DNA from: JARDZU01 sp035462175
Lineage (GTDB): Bacteria > Actinomycetota > Acidimicrobiia > Spongiisociales > ZC4RG35
Length of the DNA: 64,000 bases
Direction of reading: 5' to 3'
NCBI GenBank assembly: GCA_035462175.1
Contig: DATHUP010000020.1
Location: 62,001-126,000 of the forward strand
Shown here: in pieces, positions 43,240-50,459 of the stretch
Layout: every line of letters starts with the position of its first letter
How positions within the stretch are numbered: position 1 is the first letter of the stretch
Position numbers and translations under genes: made by a program
The notes under the pieces: model-generated
What the model was told of the DNA's origin: nothing
The model's input: the letters and a program-made list of their open reading frames with translations, nothing else
Database searches by the model: none

Positions 43240-43667
43240 ATGACTGCCATCAGAGACTCGGTCCGCAGTTTCCTCCAAACCGGCCGCTGGGTCATGTGGT
43301 CACCCTCGACCCGGACGGAACCCCGCACGTGACCCTGGCCTGGGTCGGTGTCGACGGTGACGAGTTGGTATGGGCCAGCTTCTTCGATCAACACAAGCTC
43401 GACTCGTTGCGACGGGACCCAAGGATCACGATCTCGTTCCAGGCCAACGAATACAGCGGAGACGGTCTCCACCCCTATCTCGTGGCCCAGGGCTTCGCCC
43501 GGATCAGTCAGGGCGGCGCTCTCGAGGTGATGGACCGCTTGGCCGAGGCATACATCGCCCCGGGCGCCAGGTTCCCGCAACGAGACTTTCCCGACGGGTT
43601 TGTCGTCCACGTTGATGTCTCGCGTTTCTACGGTGTCGGCCACTGGACGGACCCGGAGGAGCGCTAG
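43240..43667 (+). pseudogene. F420-binding split-barrel (PPOX class) protein, frameshifted
   Basis: The N-terminus MTAIRDSVRSFLQTGR starts at ATG 43240 in one frame. The rest, LGHVVTLDPDGTPHVTLAWV to HVDVSRFYGVGHW, lies in another frame from about 43290. Together they form a standard PPOX-class F420-dependent enzyme of about 142 aa, so one base appears to be missing near 43286-43292 (in CGCTGGGTC). The second frame is open upstream and has its own ATG at 43215, so a shorter or altered product could still be made. Sequencing error is possible. Confidence 0.75.
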
Positions 43668-43689
43668 CTTCGAATAGAGGAGGAAAGCG

Positions 43690-43914
43690 ATGTCATCGAT
43701 CACCAAGACGATCCGGCTCAGCGGTCAGGCCGCCGACTCGATCGAGGACGCGGTACGCACGGTGCTGGCCCGTGCCGCCTCCACCATCTCTGACATCCAA
43801 AGCTTCAGGATCGTCGAGGTTGGTGGCAAGGTCGACGACTCCGGGGTGCCCACTCAGTTCAGCGTCACCCTCGACATCACCTTCGGGATCAAGGACCCCG
43901 TCGAGCACGGATGA
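43690..43914 (+). CDS. Dodecin family flavin-binding protein
   Basis: 74 aa from ATG 43690 with a strong ribosome-binding site (GAGGAGG, 6 nt upstream). Dodecins form dodecamers that bind and store flavins (or flavin-like ligands) in the cytoplasm. The whole sequence fits: TIRLSGQAADSIEDAVRTVL, an alpha-helix, then SFRIVEVGGKVDDSGV and QFSVTLDITFGIKDP. The stop overlaps the next start (ATGA), linking it to the MBL hydrolase. Confidence 0.9.
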   Translation: MSSITKTIRLSGQAADSIEDAVRTVLARAASTISDIQSFRIVEVGGKVDDSGVPTQFSVTLDITFGIKDPVEHG

Positions 43915-44888
43915 TCCCCCAACCCGAGACGTTGGGGAACGGGATCCATCTGATCCCGGCGCCGCTTCCGTTCAAGAGCCCGGCCTGGGTCAACACCTAC
44001 GCCGTGGAGGCAGGAGACGGTCTGCTCCTGCTCGACTGCGGAACCGACTGGGAGCCGGGCAGAGAGGCGATTCGTGACGGGTTCAAGGTGCTCGGGCTGG
44101 ACGAGTCCGCGGTGCACACTCTGGTTGTCTCCCATCTCCATCTCGACCATGTCGGGATGTCGGCGCGGCTGGTCAGGGAGTGGGGATGCCGGTTCGTGAT
44201 GCACGAGCGGGCCGCCAAGCTGGTCGACCGGTACAACGACACCCCCGGCTACGTCGACCGCCTGCTCCGCATCGGGCGCACCCACGGTGTTCCCGATCGA
44301 CTGTTGGAATCGGCGACGGCCGACCTGGCAACCCGCCCCGACTACATGCCACTCATCGACCCTCCCGACCACACCGTGGCCGACGGGGAGCGCATCGACA
44401 TCGGTGGCGGACGCGGACTCGAAGTGGTTCACACCCCGGGCCACGAGCCCGCCCACATCTGCCTCCTTGACTCCCAGACCGGGATCCTGTTCTCGGGTGA
44501 TCACATCCTGCCCCGAATCTCACCGGTGATCATGTGGGACGAAGACCTGGGCGACCCCCTGGGTGACTACCTGTCTTCCTTACACAAGCTCCTGGCGATC
44601 GGCGTCGAGCTGACCTATCCGGCGCATGGGACTCTGATCGACCAGGGAGACGAACGGGCGAGACAGATCCTGCTCCACCACGATCGGCGTCTGCTCGACA
44701 TGGCCCAGTTGGTGCGGGAGCGGGACGCGACCGCCTGGGAGGTGATGCTGAAGTCGTTCCGACCCAATCTGACGCCGCTGGAGTCGCGTCTTGCCTTTCT
44801 CGAGACGGTCTCCCACCTCGAGCATCTCGAGATGACGGGGAGGCTCCAACACGAAGACCGCGAGGGGACGATCGTCTTCAGACGATGA
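43911..44888 (+). CDS. MBL-fold hydrolase (glyoxalase II-like)
   Basis: 325 aa from ATG 43911, overlapping the dodecin stop by 4 nt. The metal site is VSHLHLDHVGM near residue 72, then EVVHTPGHEPAHICLLD near residue 170, SGDHILP and a C-terminal PAHGTLIDQGDERA. The C-terminal helical region (after residue 260) is like the beta-lactamase-2-type LACTB2 group. It probably hydrolyses a thioester, lactone or RNA-like substrate; the exact reaction cannot be read from the sequence. Confidence 0.82.
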   Translation: MIPQPETLGNGIHLIPAPLPFKSPAWVNTYAVEAGDGLLLLDCGTDWEPGREAIRDGFKVLGLDESAVHTLVVSHLHLDHVGMSARLVREWGCRFVMHERAAKLVDRYNDTPGYVDRLLRIGRTHGVPDRLLESATADLATRPDYMPLIDPPDHTVADGERIDIGGGRGLEVVHTPGHEPAHICLLDSQTGILFSGDHILPRISPVIMWDEDLGDPLGDYLSSLHKLLAIGVELTYPAHGTLIDQGDERARQILLHHDRRLLDMAQLVRERDATAWEVMLKSFRPNLTPLESRLAFLETVSHLEHLEMTGRLQHEDREGTIVFRR

Positions 44889-44894
44889 GGCGTG

Positions 44895-45374
44895 CTAGTC
44901 GGTGCTGTCCGGGGCGGCGGAACCGAGTGCCCGAACCGTGGCAAGGGCCGCTTCCACCTGGTCATCGACCGGGGCCGGGTCGAAGCGCCGCACCAGGTTT
45001 CCCTCCTTGTCCGACACGATCAGCGCATGTCGTGCCTGACCGTCCTCCTCGGCGACACCGAAGTCGCGAATCATCGCTCCCGAGGCGTCGGCCAGGAGCG
45101 GAAGGTGCAGCTCCATCGAATCGGCGAGATCGCGCACGGTCCTGGCCTGTGCCCTGACCACGCCGAGCACCTGCGATCTCTGCTTGCCGAACTCGGCGAG
45201 TTGCTCGTCGTAGCTCCGGAGCAAGGCCAGGTCCTCGTCGTCCTCGACGGAGGGCAGGAAGAAGATGGCGAGCGGAGTCTTGCCTCGGTAGGAGTCGAGG
45301 CCGAGGGTCTGTCCGGTGCTTGCGGGAAGGCGGAAGTCCGGGATGGAGCGACCCGGTTCGCTGGGACCTGGCAT
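44895..45374 (-). CDS. Peroxiredoxin-like (AhpC/TSA fold) protein without cysteine
   Basis: 159 aa from ATG 45374. The thioredoxin/peroxiredoxin fold is visible from GRSIPDFRLPASTGQTLGLD through TPLAIFFLPSVEDDEDLALL to the ARHALIVSDKEGNLVRRF strand. In Bcp/AhpE proteins the peroxidatic Cys follows the FF-x-P strand; here that stretch is SVEDDEDL, and the complete protein contains no Cys at all. It cannot work by the usual peroxidase chemistry. It may be a binding or regulatory relative. It is convergent with the MBL gene (6-nt gap). Confidence 0.75.
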   Translation of the reverse strand: MPGPSEPGRSIPDFRLPASTGQTLGLDSYRGKTPLAIFFLPSVEDDEDLALLRSYDEQLAEFGKQRSQVLGVVRAQARTVRDLADSMELHLPLLADASGAMIRDFGVAEEDGQARHALIVSDKEGNLVRRFDPAPVDDQVEAALATVRALGSAAPDSTD

Positions 45375-45471
45375 GGGCGGTCATTACCCGATCCGGCAGT
45401 CATCCAAAACGGTCGCGTTTGAGGCCGGTCGCGGTAGGGAAAACCGAGCCCAATCTCGAAAGGATCGACTC

Positions 45472-45636
45472 ATGCCCGTACATCGGGGCAAGGACGCCAA
45501 GGGCCCCTTCTACCAGTGGGGGGACTCGGGCAAGAAGTACCACTACCAAGCCGGGGAGAAGAAGAGTCGGGAGACGGCCAAGCAGAAGGCGGAGAAACAG
45601 GGCCGGGCGGCACGAGCATCCGGCTACAAGGGGTGA
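45472..45636 (+). CDS. Small basic hypothetical protein
   Basis: 54 aa from ATG 45472 with a fair ribosome-binding site (GAAAGG). Rich in Lys and Gly (HRGKDAKGPFYQWGDSGKKY). Similar short proteins occur in actinobacteria and phages with unknown function. Its last codons overlap the end of the convergent membrane-protein gene by 13 nt. Confidence 0.55.
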   Translation: MPVHRGKDAKGPFYQWGDSGKKYHYQAGEKKSRETAKQKAEKQGRAARASGYKG

Positions 45637-45998
45637 ACCGCCAGAGTCAGGTCAGACAACGTCGTCGCCAGGGCGCCGATGCCGAAGGCGAGAAGCCAGC
45701 TGGCCAGCGACCCGATCAGCACATATTCGGGATCGATCGTCGCCGGCTTACCGCTGATCTCGGGGAATCTCAGGATACTCTTGGCCGCCACCACCAGCCC
45801 GGCGGCCGCAGCCGCGCCGATCAGCACGAGCACGTAGATGAGGAGCCGCTCCAGGATCCCGATCCACCGACCCGCCCGGTTCTGGCTCTGGGACCCGGTC
45901 TGTCTGGACGCCCGGAGCACCTGACGGACGAGCCAGTTCGAGGGCACGGTGAGGAGCAGCCCTCCGAGCACGATCCATGTGACTTCGAGCCAGTTCAC
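45624..45998 (-). CDS. Small membrane protein next to satD
   Basis: 124 aa from ATG 45998, overlapping the SatD stop by 4 nt (ATGA), so coupled. Three hydrophobic segments: residues 5-20, about 53-72 (LLIYVLVLIGAAAAAGLVVA) and 93-113. A DUF3307-like membrane protein usually accompanies SatD; this shorter protein resembles the C-terminal part of such partners. Function unknown. Confidence 0.6.
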   Translation of the reverse strand: MNWLEVTWIVLGGLLLTVPSNWLVRQVLRASRQTGSQSQNRAGRWIGILERLLIYVLVLIGAAAAAGLVVAAKSILRFPEISGKPATIDPEYVLIGSLASWLLAFGIGALATTLSDLTLAVHPL

Positions 45999-46633
45999 CC
46001 GACACCCGGGAGGGGAGGCACCCCGATCGACCTGGCCTCGACCAGGGCGAGGATTCCATGGGAATTGGCCCGCCGGCTCACCGAGCTCTTGTTGATCGCC
46101 AGTTCCTCGGCCAGATCGGTCTGAGTGCGGCCGGAGAGCAACCCGAGGGCGATCCGGGCATCGCTGTCGTCGAATCGGTGGGTCAATGTGTCACGAAGCA
46201 ACAGGTAGTCGTTGAGCAATGTGTCCAGCGCGGTCTCGGTTCTGATCGCGGTCGCCCGCCGTGCGCCCCGGCCTGAGCTCTCGACCGCCTCGATGGCATC
46301 CCGCGCCCGCCACCAGCAGGGACCATCCTCTCCGAATGGCCTTCGGGCCGGGTCCTCGGCGAGCAGTTCGCCCCAGCCGATCCCGATGCGCAGCCCGGTC
46401 AACCCTGCGGTCTTCAGATGGAGCAGCAGCGACGCCTCGATCGCCTCGTTGATCGTGGAATACCGGACCTGGAACTCGTCACCGATGGTGAACACCGGGG
46501 CCTCGCCGACGACTTCTCCCACTGCGGCGAACACCGACTCCATCTCGGTCTGGAGACGCTGCCGATCAGGGGCCCGACGTGAGCCGATCATGTCCCCGAT
46601 CAAGGCCGCTGACCATACCTTAGGTTGCGCCAT
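45995..46633 (-). CDS. SatD family protein
   Basis: 212 aa from ATG 46633. SatD-type proteins are small regulators or nucleotide-fold proteins originally linked to acid tolerance in streptococci. Here ALIGDMIGSRRAPDRQRLQ and FTIGDEFQVRYSTINEAIEA form the core, and a C-terminal winged/helix-turn-helix follows (RTQTDLAEELAINKSSVSRR). A role as transcription regulator is inferred. The next gene is the coupled membrane protein. The 149-bp gap to valS (46634-46782) has no gene. Confidence 0.8.
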   Translation of the reverse strand: MAQPKVWSAALIGDMIGSRRAPDRQRLQTEMESVFAAVGEVVGEAPVFTIGDEFQVRYSTINEAIEASLLLHLKTAGLTGLRIGIGWGELLAEDPARRPFGEDGPCWWRARDAIEAVESSGRGARRATAIRTETALDTLLNDYLLLRDTLTHRFDDSDARIALGLLSGRTQTDLAEELAINKSSVSRRANSHGILALVEARSIGVPPLPGVG

Positions 46634-46782
46634 GTCGACAACTCTAGCAAAGATGCCCTATAGATGCAATCGAGTTGCGCCCATAGGCAAACTTCCTCGA
46701 TGTTGCATGGCCAAATCGTCACATCACCGAGGCTAAGCCCGCCCCCTGACAGAAAGCGGGTCCCCGGCCTGCTCGGCTCCAT

Positions 46783-49311
46783 TCACCCTTCGACCAGAAC
46801 CACTGCGACGTCGGGCTCGCCCTGGACGTAGGTCACCTTCTCGGCCCGAGCCGCCGTCTGCAGGTCCGACTCGGCCTGGCGGACGAGGTCGAGGCGCTCG
46901 TCGGCCGCAGAGATCGAAACCAGGCTCACCTCGGCCCGCATCGACGCTCTGGCATCGGATTTCGCCTTCCTCACCGCGGAGAGGACCTCACCGGTCACCG
47001 CCAGGATCGCCGGGTCTCCCAGGTGTGCGGCCAGTTCGTCGACGGATGGCCAAGAAGCGCGATGGATCGATCCCTCCCGCCACCACGACCACACCTCTTC
47101 GGTGACGAAGGGAAGGAAAGGGGCGAACAGCCGGAGGTAGACACTCAGCGCGAGTTGGAGGGCGGCATGCGCCGAGGCCCCGGCGTCACCGCCTTCGTAC
47201 GCCCGCCCTTTGACCAGCTCCAGATAGTCGTCGGTCCAGGTCCAGAACGAGCGCTCTGCGATCTCGAGGGCTCGGGCATAGTCGAACTGGTCGAACGCCT
47301 CCGTGGCCTGGTCCACCACCGCGGCCAGCGTGCCCAACATGGAACGGTCGAGCGGCTCGGTTATCGCCGATGGAGGGACATCGTCGGCGAAGCCGAGGGC
47401 GAATCTGGAGGCATTGAGGATCTTCGTAGCCAACCGTCTCCCGATCTTCATGACTCCGAAGTCGACCGCAGTGTCGGTCCCCGGCCGCCCGTTGCACGCC
47501 CAATAGCGGACCGCCTCGGCCCCGTACTCCTCGATCAACGCGCTGGGTGTGATGACGTTGCCCTTCGACTTCGACATCTTCTTCCGATCCGGATCCAGGA
47601 TCCAGCCATTGATCGTGGTGTGGGCCCAGGGCAGCACGTGGTGCTCGTAGTGGGATCGGACCACGGTGGAGAAGAGCCAGGTGCGGATGATCTCCGGGCC
47701 TTGAGGCCGCAGGTCCATGGGGAAGACCCGGGAGAACAAGTCGGGGTCGTCGTCCCAGTGACCGGCGATCTGGGGGGTCAACGACGACGTCGCCCAGGTA
47801 TCCATGATGTCCGGGTCGGCGAGGAAGCCACCGGGCCGGCCCCGCTGCTCGTCTGCGTAGCCGGGCGGAGTCGCCGACGTCGGGTCGATCGGGAGCGAGT
47901 CCTCGTCGGGGAGGAGCGGGTGGTCGTAGTCGACCTCACCCTCGTCGTCGATCGGGTACCAGAGGGGCACCGCCACGCCGAAGAACCGCTGCCGCGAGAT
48001 GAGCCAGTCGCCGCTCAGCCCGTGGACCCAATGCTCGTAGCGGACACCCATGAAGTCCGGAGTCCAGTCCAACTCGGCACCACGCTCGAGCAGCCGTGCC
48101 CGCAGCTCGGGATCGCGCCCGCCGTTGCGGATGTACCACTGCCGGCTGGACACGATCTCGAGGGGGCGGTCGCCGTTCTCGTAGAACTTGACCGGGTGGG
48201 TTATGGGCCGGGGCTCACCGTCGAGATCGGCCGATTCGACCAGCAGCTCGGCGATGCGTTTCCGGGCCTGGTTGGGGTAGAGACCGGCGATCTGACGATA
48301 CGCCTCCCGGCCCGACTCGCTCTCGATCCAATCCGGGACCTCCTGGCTGAGACGCCCGCTCTGTTGAATGAGGGAGCGTGTGGGGAGATCGAGCTCACGC
48401 CACCAGGTGACATCGGTGGTGTCGCCCCAGGTGCAGATCATGGCGATCCCACTCCCCTTCTCCGGTTCGGCCAGCTCGTGGGCGAGGACGGGCAACTCGA
48501 CATCGAACAGAGGCGAGGTGACCTTCGTGCCGAAGAGATCCCGGTAACGCTCGTCGTCGGGATGGGCGACCAGGGCGACACAGGCCGGGATCAGCTCAGG
48601 TCTCGTCGTCTCGATGTAGAGGTGTGACCCGTCCGGGTTGTGGAACGACACCCGGTAATAGGAGCCGGGCCGCTCCCTGTCCTGGAGCTCGGCTTGGGCC
48701 ACCGCCGTCCTGAAGTCGACATCCCAGAGCACCGGCGCCTCTTGGGAGTAGGCCTCGCCCCGGGCGAGGTTGCGCAGGAAAGCCCTCTGACTGGTGCGTC
48801 GGCTGTGGGCGTCGATGGTGGCGTATGTCTGGGTCCAGTCAACCGAGAGGCCGAGGGTCCGCCACAGCTCTTCGAAGACCTTCTCGTCCTCTTCGGTGCG
48901 GCCGTGGCAGAGCTCGATGAAGTTGCGCCGGCTGACCGAGACCGGGGGTTCGGCCGGCTGCGCCGGTGGCGTGAAACCGGGGTCGTACGGGAGCGAGGGG
49001 TCACACCGGATCCCGTAGTAGTTCTGGACCCTGCGCTCGGTGGGTAGGCCGTTGTCGTCCCACCCCATCGGGTAGAACACCTCCCGGCCCGCCATCCGCC
49101 GGTATCGGGCATTGGCGTCGGTTTGCACGTACCCGAAGACCGAGCCCATGTGCAACGACCCGGAGACGGTGGGTGGCGGGGTGTCGATGGCGAAGATGTC
49201 GCCCCGGTCTTTGGAACGGTCGAACCGATAGGTCTGATCGGTCTCCCAACGGGCCATCCATTTCGCCTCCAGACCCTCGAGGGCCGGCTTTTCGGGGACT
49301 TGTCTCGTCAT
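46783..49311 (-). CDS. valS: Valine-tRNA ligase
   Basis: 842-aa class Ia aminoacyl-tRNA synthetase charging tRNA-Val. HIGH-like motif PPTVSGSLHMGSVFGY near residue 50, an editing (CP1) insertion with ETTRPELIPACVALVAHPDD that should hydrolyse mis-charged Thr, and the KMSKS loop KKMSKSKGNVITPSALIEEY near residue 585. An anticodon-binding domain and a short C-terminal coiled region complete it. ATG 49311 gives MTRQVPEKPALEGLE, the expected N-terminus; the open frame extends 31 residues further but is low-complexity. It is divergent from the histidine operon. Confidence 0.94.
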   Translation of the reverse strand: MTRQVPEKPALEGLEAKWMARWETDQTYRFDRSKDRGDIFAIDTPPPTVSGSLHMGSVFGYVQTDANARYRRMAGREVFYPMGWDDNGLPTERRVQNYYGIRCDPSLPYDPGFTPPAQPAEPPVSVSRRNFIELCHGRTEEDEKVFEELWRTLGLSVDWTQTYATIDAHSRRTSQRAFLRNLARGEAYSQEAPVLWDVDFRTAVAQAELQDRERPGSYYRVSFHNPDGSHLYIETTRPELIPACVALVAHPDDERYRDLFGTKVTSPLFDVELPVLAHELAEPEKGSGIAMICTWGDTTDVTWWRELDLPTRSLIQQSGRLSQEVPDWIESESGREAYRQIAGLYPNQARKRIAELLVESADLDGEPRPITHPVKFYENGDRPLEIVSSRQWYIRNGGRDPELRARLLERGAELDWTPDFMGVRYEHWVHGLSGDWLISRQRFFGVAVPLWYPIDDEGEVDYDHPLLPDEDSLPIDPTSATPPGYADEQRGRPGGFLADPDIMDTWATSSLTPQIAGHWDDDPDLFSRVFPMDLRPQGPEIIRTWLFSTVVRSHYEHHVLPWAHTTINGWILDPDRKKMSKSKGNVITPSALIEEYGAEAVRYWACNGRPGTDTAVDFGVMKIGRRLATKILNASRFALGFADDVPPSAITEPLDRSMLGTLAAVVDQATEAFDQFDYARALEIAERSFWTWTDDYLELVKGRAYEGGDAGASAHAALQLALSVYLRLFAPFLPFVTEEVWSWWREGSIHRASWPSVDELAAHLGDPAILAVTGEVLSAVRKAKSDARASMRAEVSLVSISAADERLDLVRQAESDLQTAARAEKVTYVQGEPDVAVVLVEG

Positions 49312-49387
49312 CGGGCCCAAAGGGTAACGGCGGTGCCGGACCCAACCGTTCAACGGGCTGAGCGCCAGCCCTGACGGTGGTGAGGAG

Positions 49388-49415
49388 TTGCCATCCTCCT
49401 CCAAACGGATATGCT
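49388..49415 (+). promoter_or_regulatory. Candidate promoter of the histidine operon
   Basis: TTGCCA (49388-49393), a 16-bp spacer and TATGCT (49410-49415) resemble a sigma-70-type -35/-10 pair. Transcription would begin about 49421, just before the leader-peptide ATG at 49426. Position agrees with an attenuator-controlled leader. Not experimentally supported here. Confidence 0.45.
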
Positions 49416-49425
49416 CCTATCCGAC

Positions 49426-49494
49426 ATGAACCGGTTCTTCGCCCACGCCCACCATCATCACCACCCCTTCGCGGGTCGGATGACGATGGGCTGA
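49426..49494 (+). CDS. hisL: His operon leader peptide
   Basis: 22-codon ORF with six His codons, five of them consecutive: the peptide reads MNRFFAHAHHHHHPFAGRMT and ends MG. It precedes a terminator hairpin and hisG, the arrangement of classical histidine attenuation: when charged tRNA-His is scarce the ribosome stalls at the His codons. It starts close to the inferred transcription start, so the leader is almost leaderless itself. Confidence 0.9.
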   Translation: MNRFFAHAHHHHHPFAGRMTMG

Positions 49495-49517
49495 AGGCAA
49501 CAGAGCCACAACCCCAG

Positions 49518-49550
49518 ACGCCGACCCGGAGCGGTCGGCGTTTCTCGTTT
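49518..49550 (+). terminator. His operon attenuator terminator
   Basis: ACGCCGACC (49518-49526) and GGTCGGCGT (49533-49541) form a 9-bp stem with a 6-nt loop and are followed by TTCTCGTTT. The 5' arm also overlaps CCGACCCG (49521-49528), which is exactly complementary to CGGGTCGG (49472-49479) just after the His codons; that pairing would be the anti-terminator. It lies 43 nt before the hisG ATG. Confidence 0.88.
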
Positions 49551-49592
49551 CCGAGGGCGACACCGGCCGCATCGGCGGGAAGGAATGCCCCG

Positions 49593-50459
49593 ATGAGACC
49601 CGAGCCCACGATTCACCTGGCCCTCCCCAAAGGGCGGATGGAACCCGGTGTGTTCAGCCTGCTCGCTGCGGCCGGCATCGAGCTCCACGTTGGTCAGCGC
49701 GGCTATCGGCCGGTGCTCTCCGAGCCGGGCTTCGAGGTGAAGCTGCTCAAACCGCAGAACATCGTCGAGATGCTGGCCGCAGGCACCCGTGACATCGGCT
49801 TCGCCGGGGCCGACTGGGTGGCGGAGAAGCAGGCCGACCTGGTCGAGTTGCTCGACACGGGGCTCGACCCGGTGAAGATCGTGGCCGCCGCCGCCGAGAC
49901 CCTGCTCGAGAACGGCAGCCTCCCCGGCCGTCATCTGGTGGTTGCCAGCGAATACGAGCGGCTCACCGGGGACTGGATAGCCGACAAGGACCTCGACGCC
50001 TCGTTCGTCCACTCCTACGGCGCCACCGAGGTGTTCCCTCCTGAGGATGCCGATGTCATCGTGGACAACACGGCGACCGGTGAAACGCTTTCGGCAAACG
50101 GGCTGGCCGTCGTCGACGAGCTGATGCCTTCGTCGACCCGGCTCTACGCCAGCCCCGGGGCGATGGCCGACCCGGCCAAGAAGAGCGCTATCGACGGTCT
50201 GGTGCTCAGCCTCAGGTCGGTGATCGAAGCCAGGAACCGGGTCATGCTCGAGCTCAACGTCTCGCTTCAGGATCTCGATGCGGTGATCGACGCTCTGCCC
50301 AGCATGAGGGAGCCGACCGTGGCCATGCTCCACGGCGGTACCGGGATGGCGGTGAAAGCCGCCGTCCCCCGCAGCGACCTGCCCCGCCTCATCCCCCGGC
50401 TCAAACAGCTGGGAGCCACCGATATAGCGGTGTCCCGACTCGACCAGATCGTGCCATGA
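49593..50459 (+). CDS. hisG: ATP phosphoribosyltransferase, long form
   Basis: First step of histidine synthesis: joins ATP and PRPP to phosphoribosyl-ATP. 288 aa from ATG 49593. The catalytic half has HLALPKGRMEPGV, GADWVAEKQADLVELLD and the PRPP-binding DVIVDNTATGETL. The C-terminal about 75 residues (ARNRVMLELNVSLQDLDAVI, LHGGTGMAVKAAVPR) form the ACT-like regulatory domain of the long form, so no HisZ is needed and histidine feedback is likely. The frame continues upstream into the leader, but that would bypass the attenuator. The stop overlaps hisC by 4 nt. Confidence 0.94.
   Translation: MRPEPTIHLALPKGRMEPGVFSLLAAAGIELHVGQRGYRPVLSEPGFEVKLLKPQNIVEMLAAGTRDIGFAGADWVAEKQADLVELLDTGLDPVKIVAAAAETLLENGSLPGRHLVVASEYERLTGDWIADKDLDASFVHSYGATEVFPPEDADVIVDNTATGETLSANGLAVVDELMPSSTRLYASPGAMADPAKKSAIDGLVLSLRSVIEARNRVMLELNVSLQDLDAVIDALPSMREPTVAMLHGGTGMAVKAAVPRSDLPRLIPRLKQLGATDIAVSRLDQIVP

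Noticed and set aside
47023..48627. A 534-codon plus-strand frame within valS
   Set aside because: Antisense to valS, which has HIGH, editing and KMSKS motifs on the other strand; no recognisable protein features.
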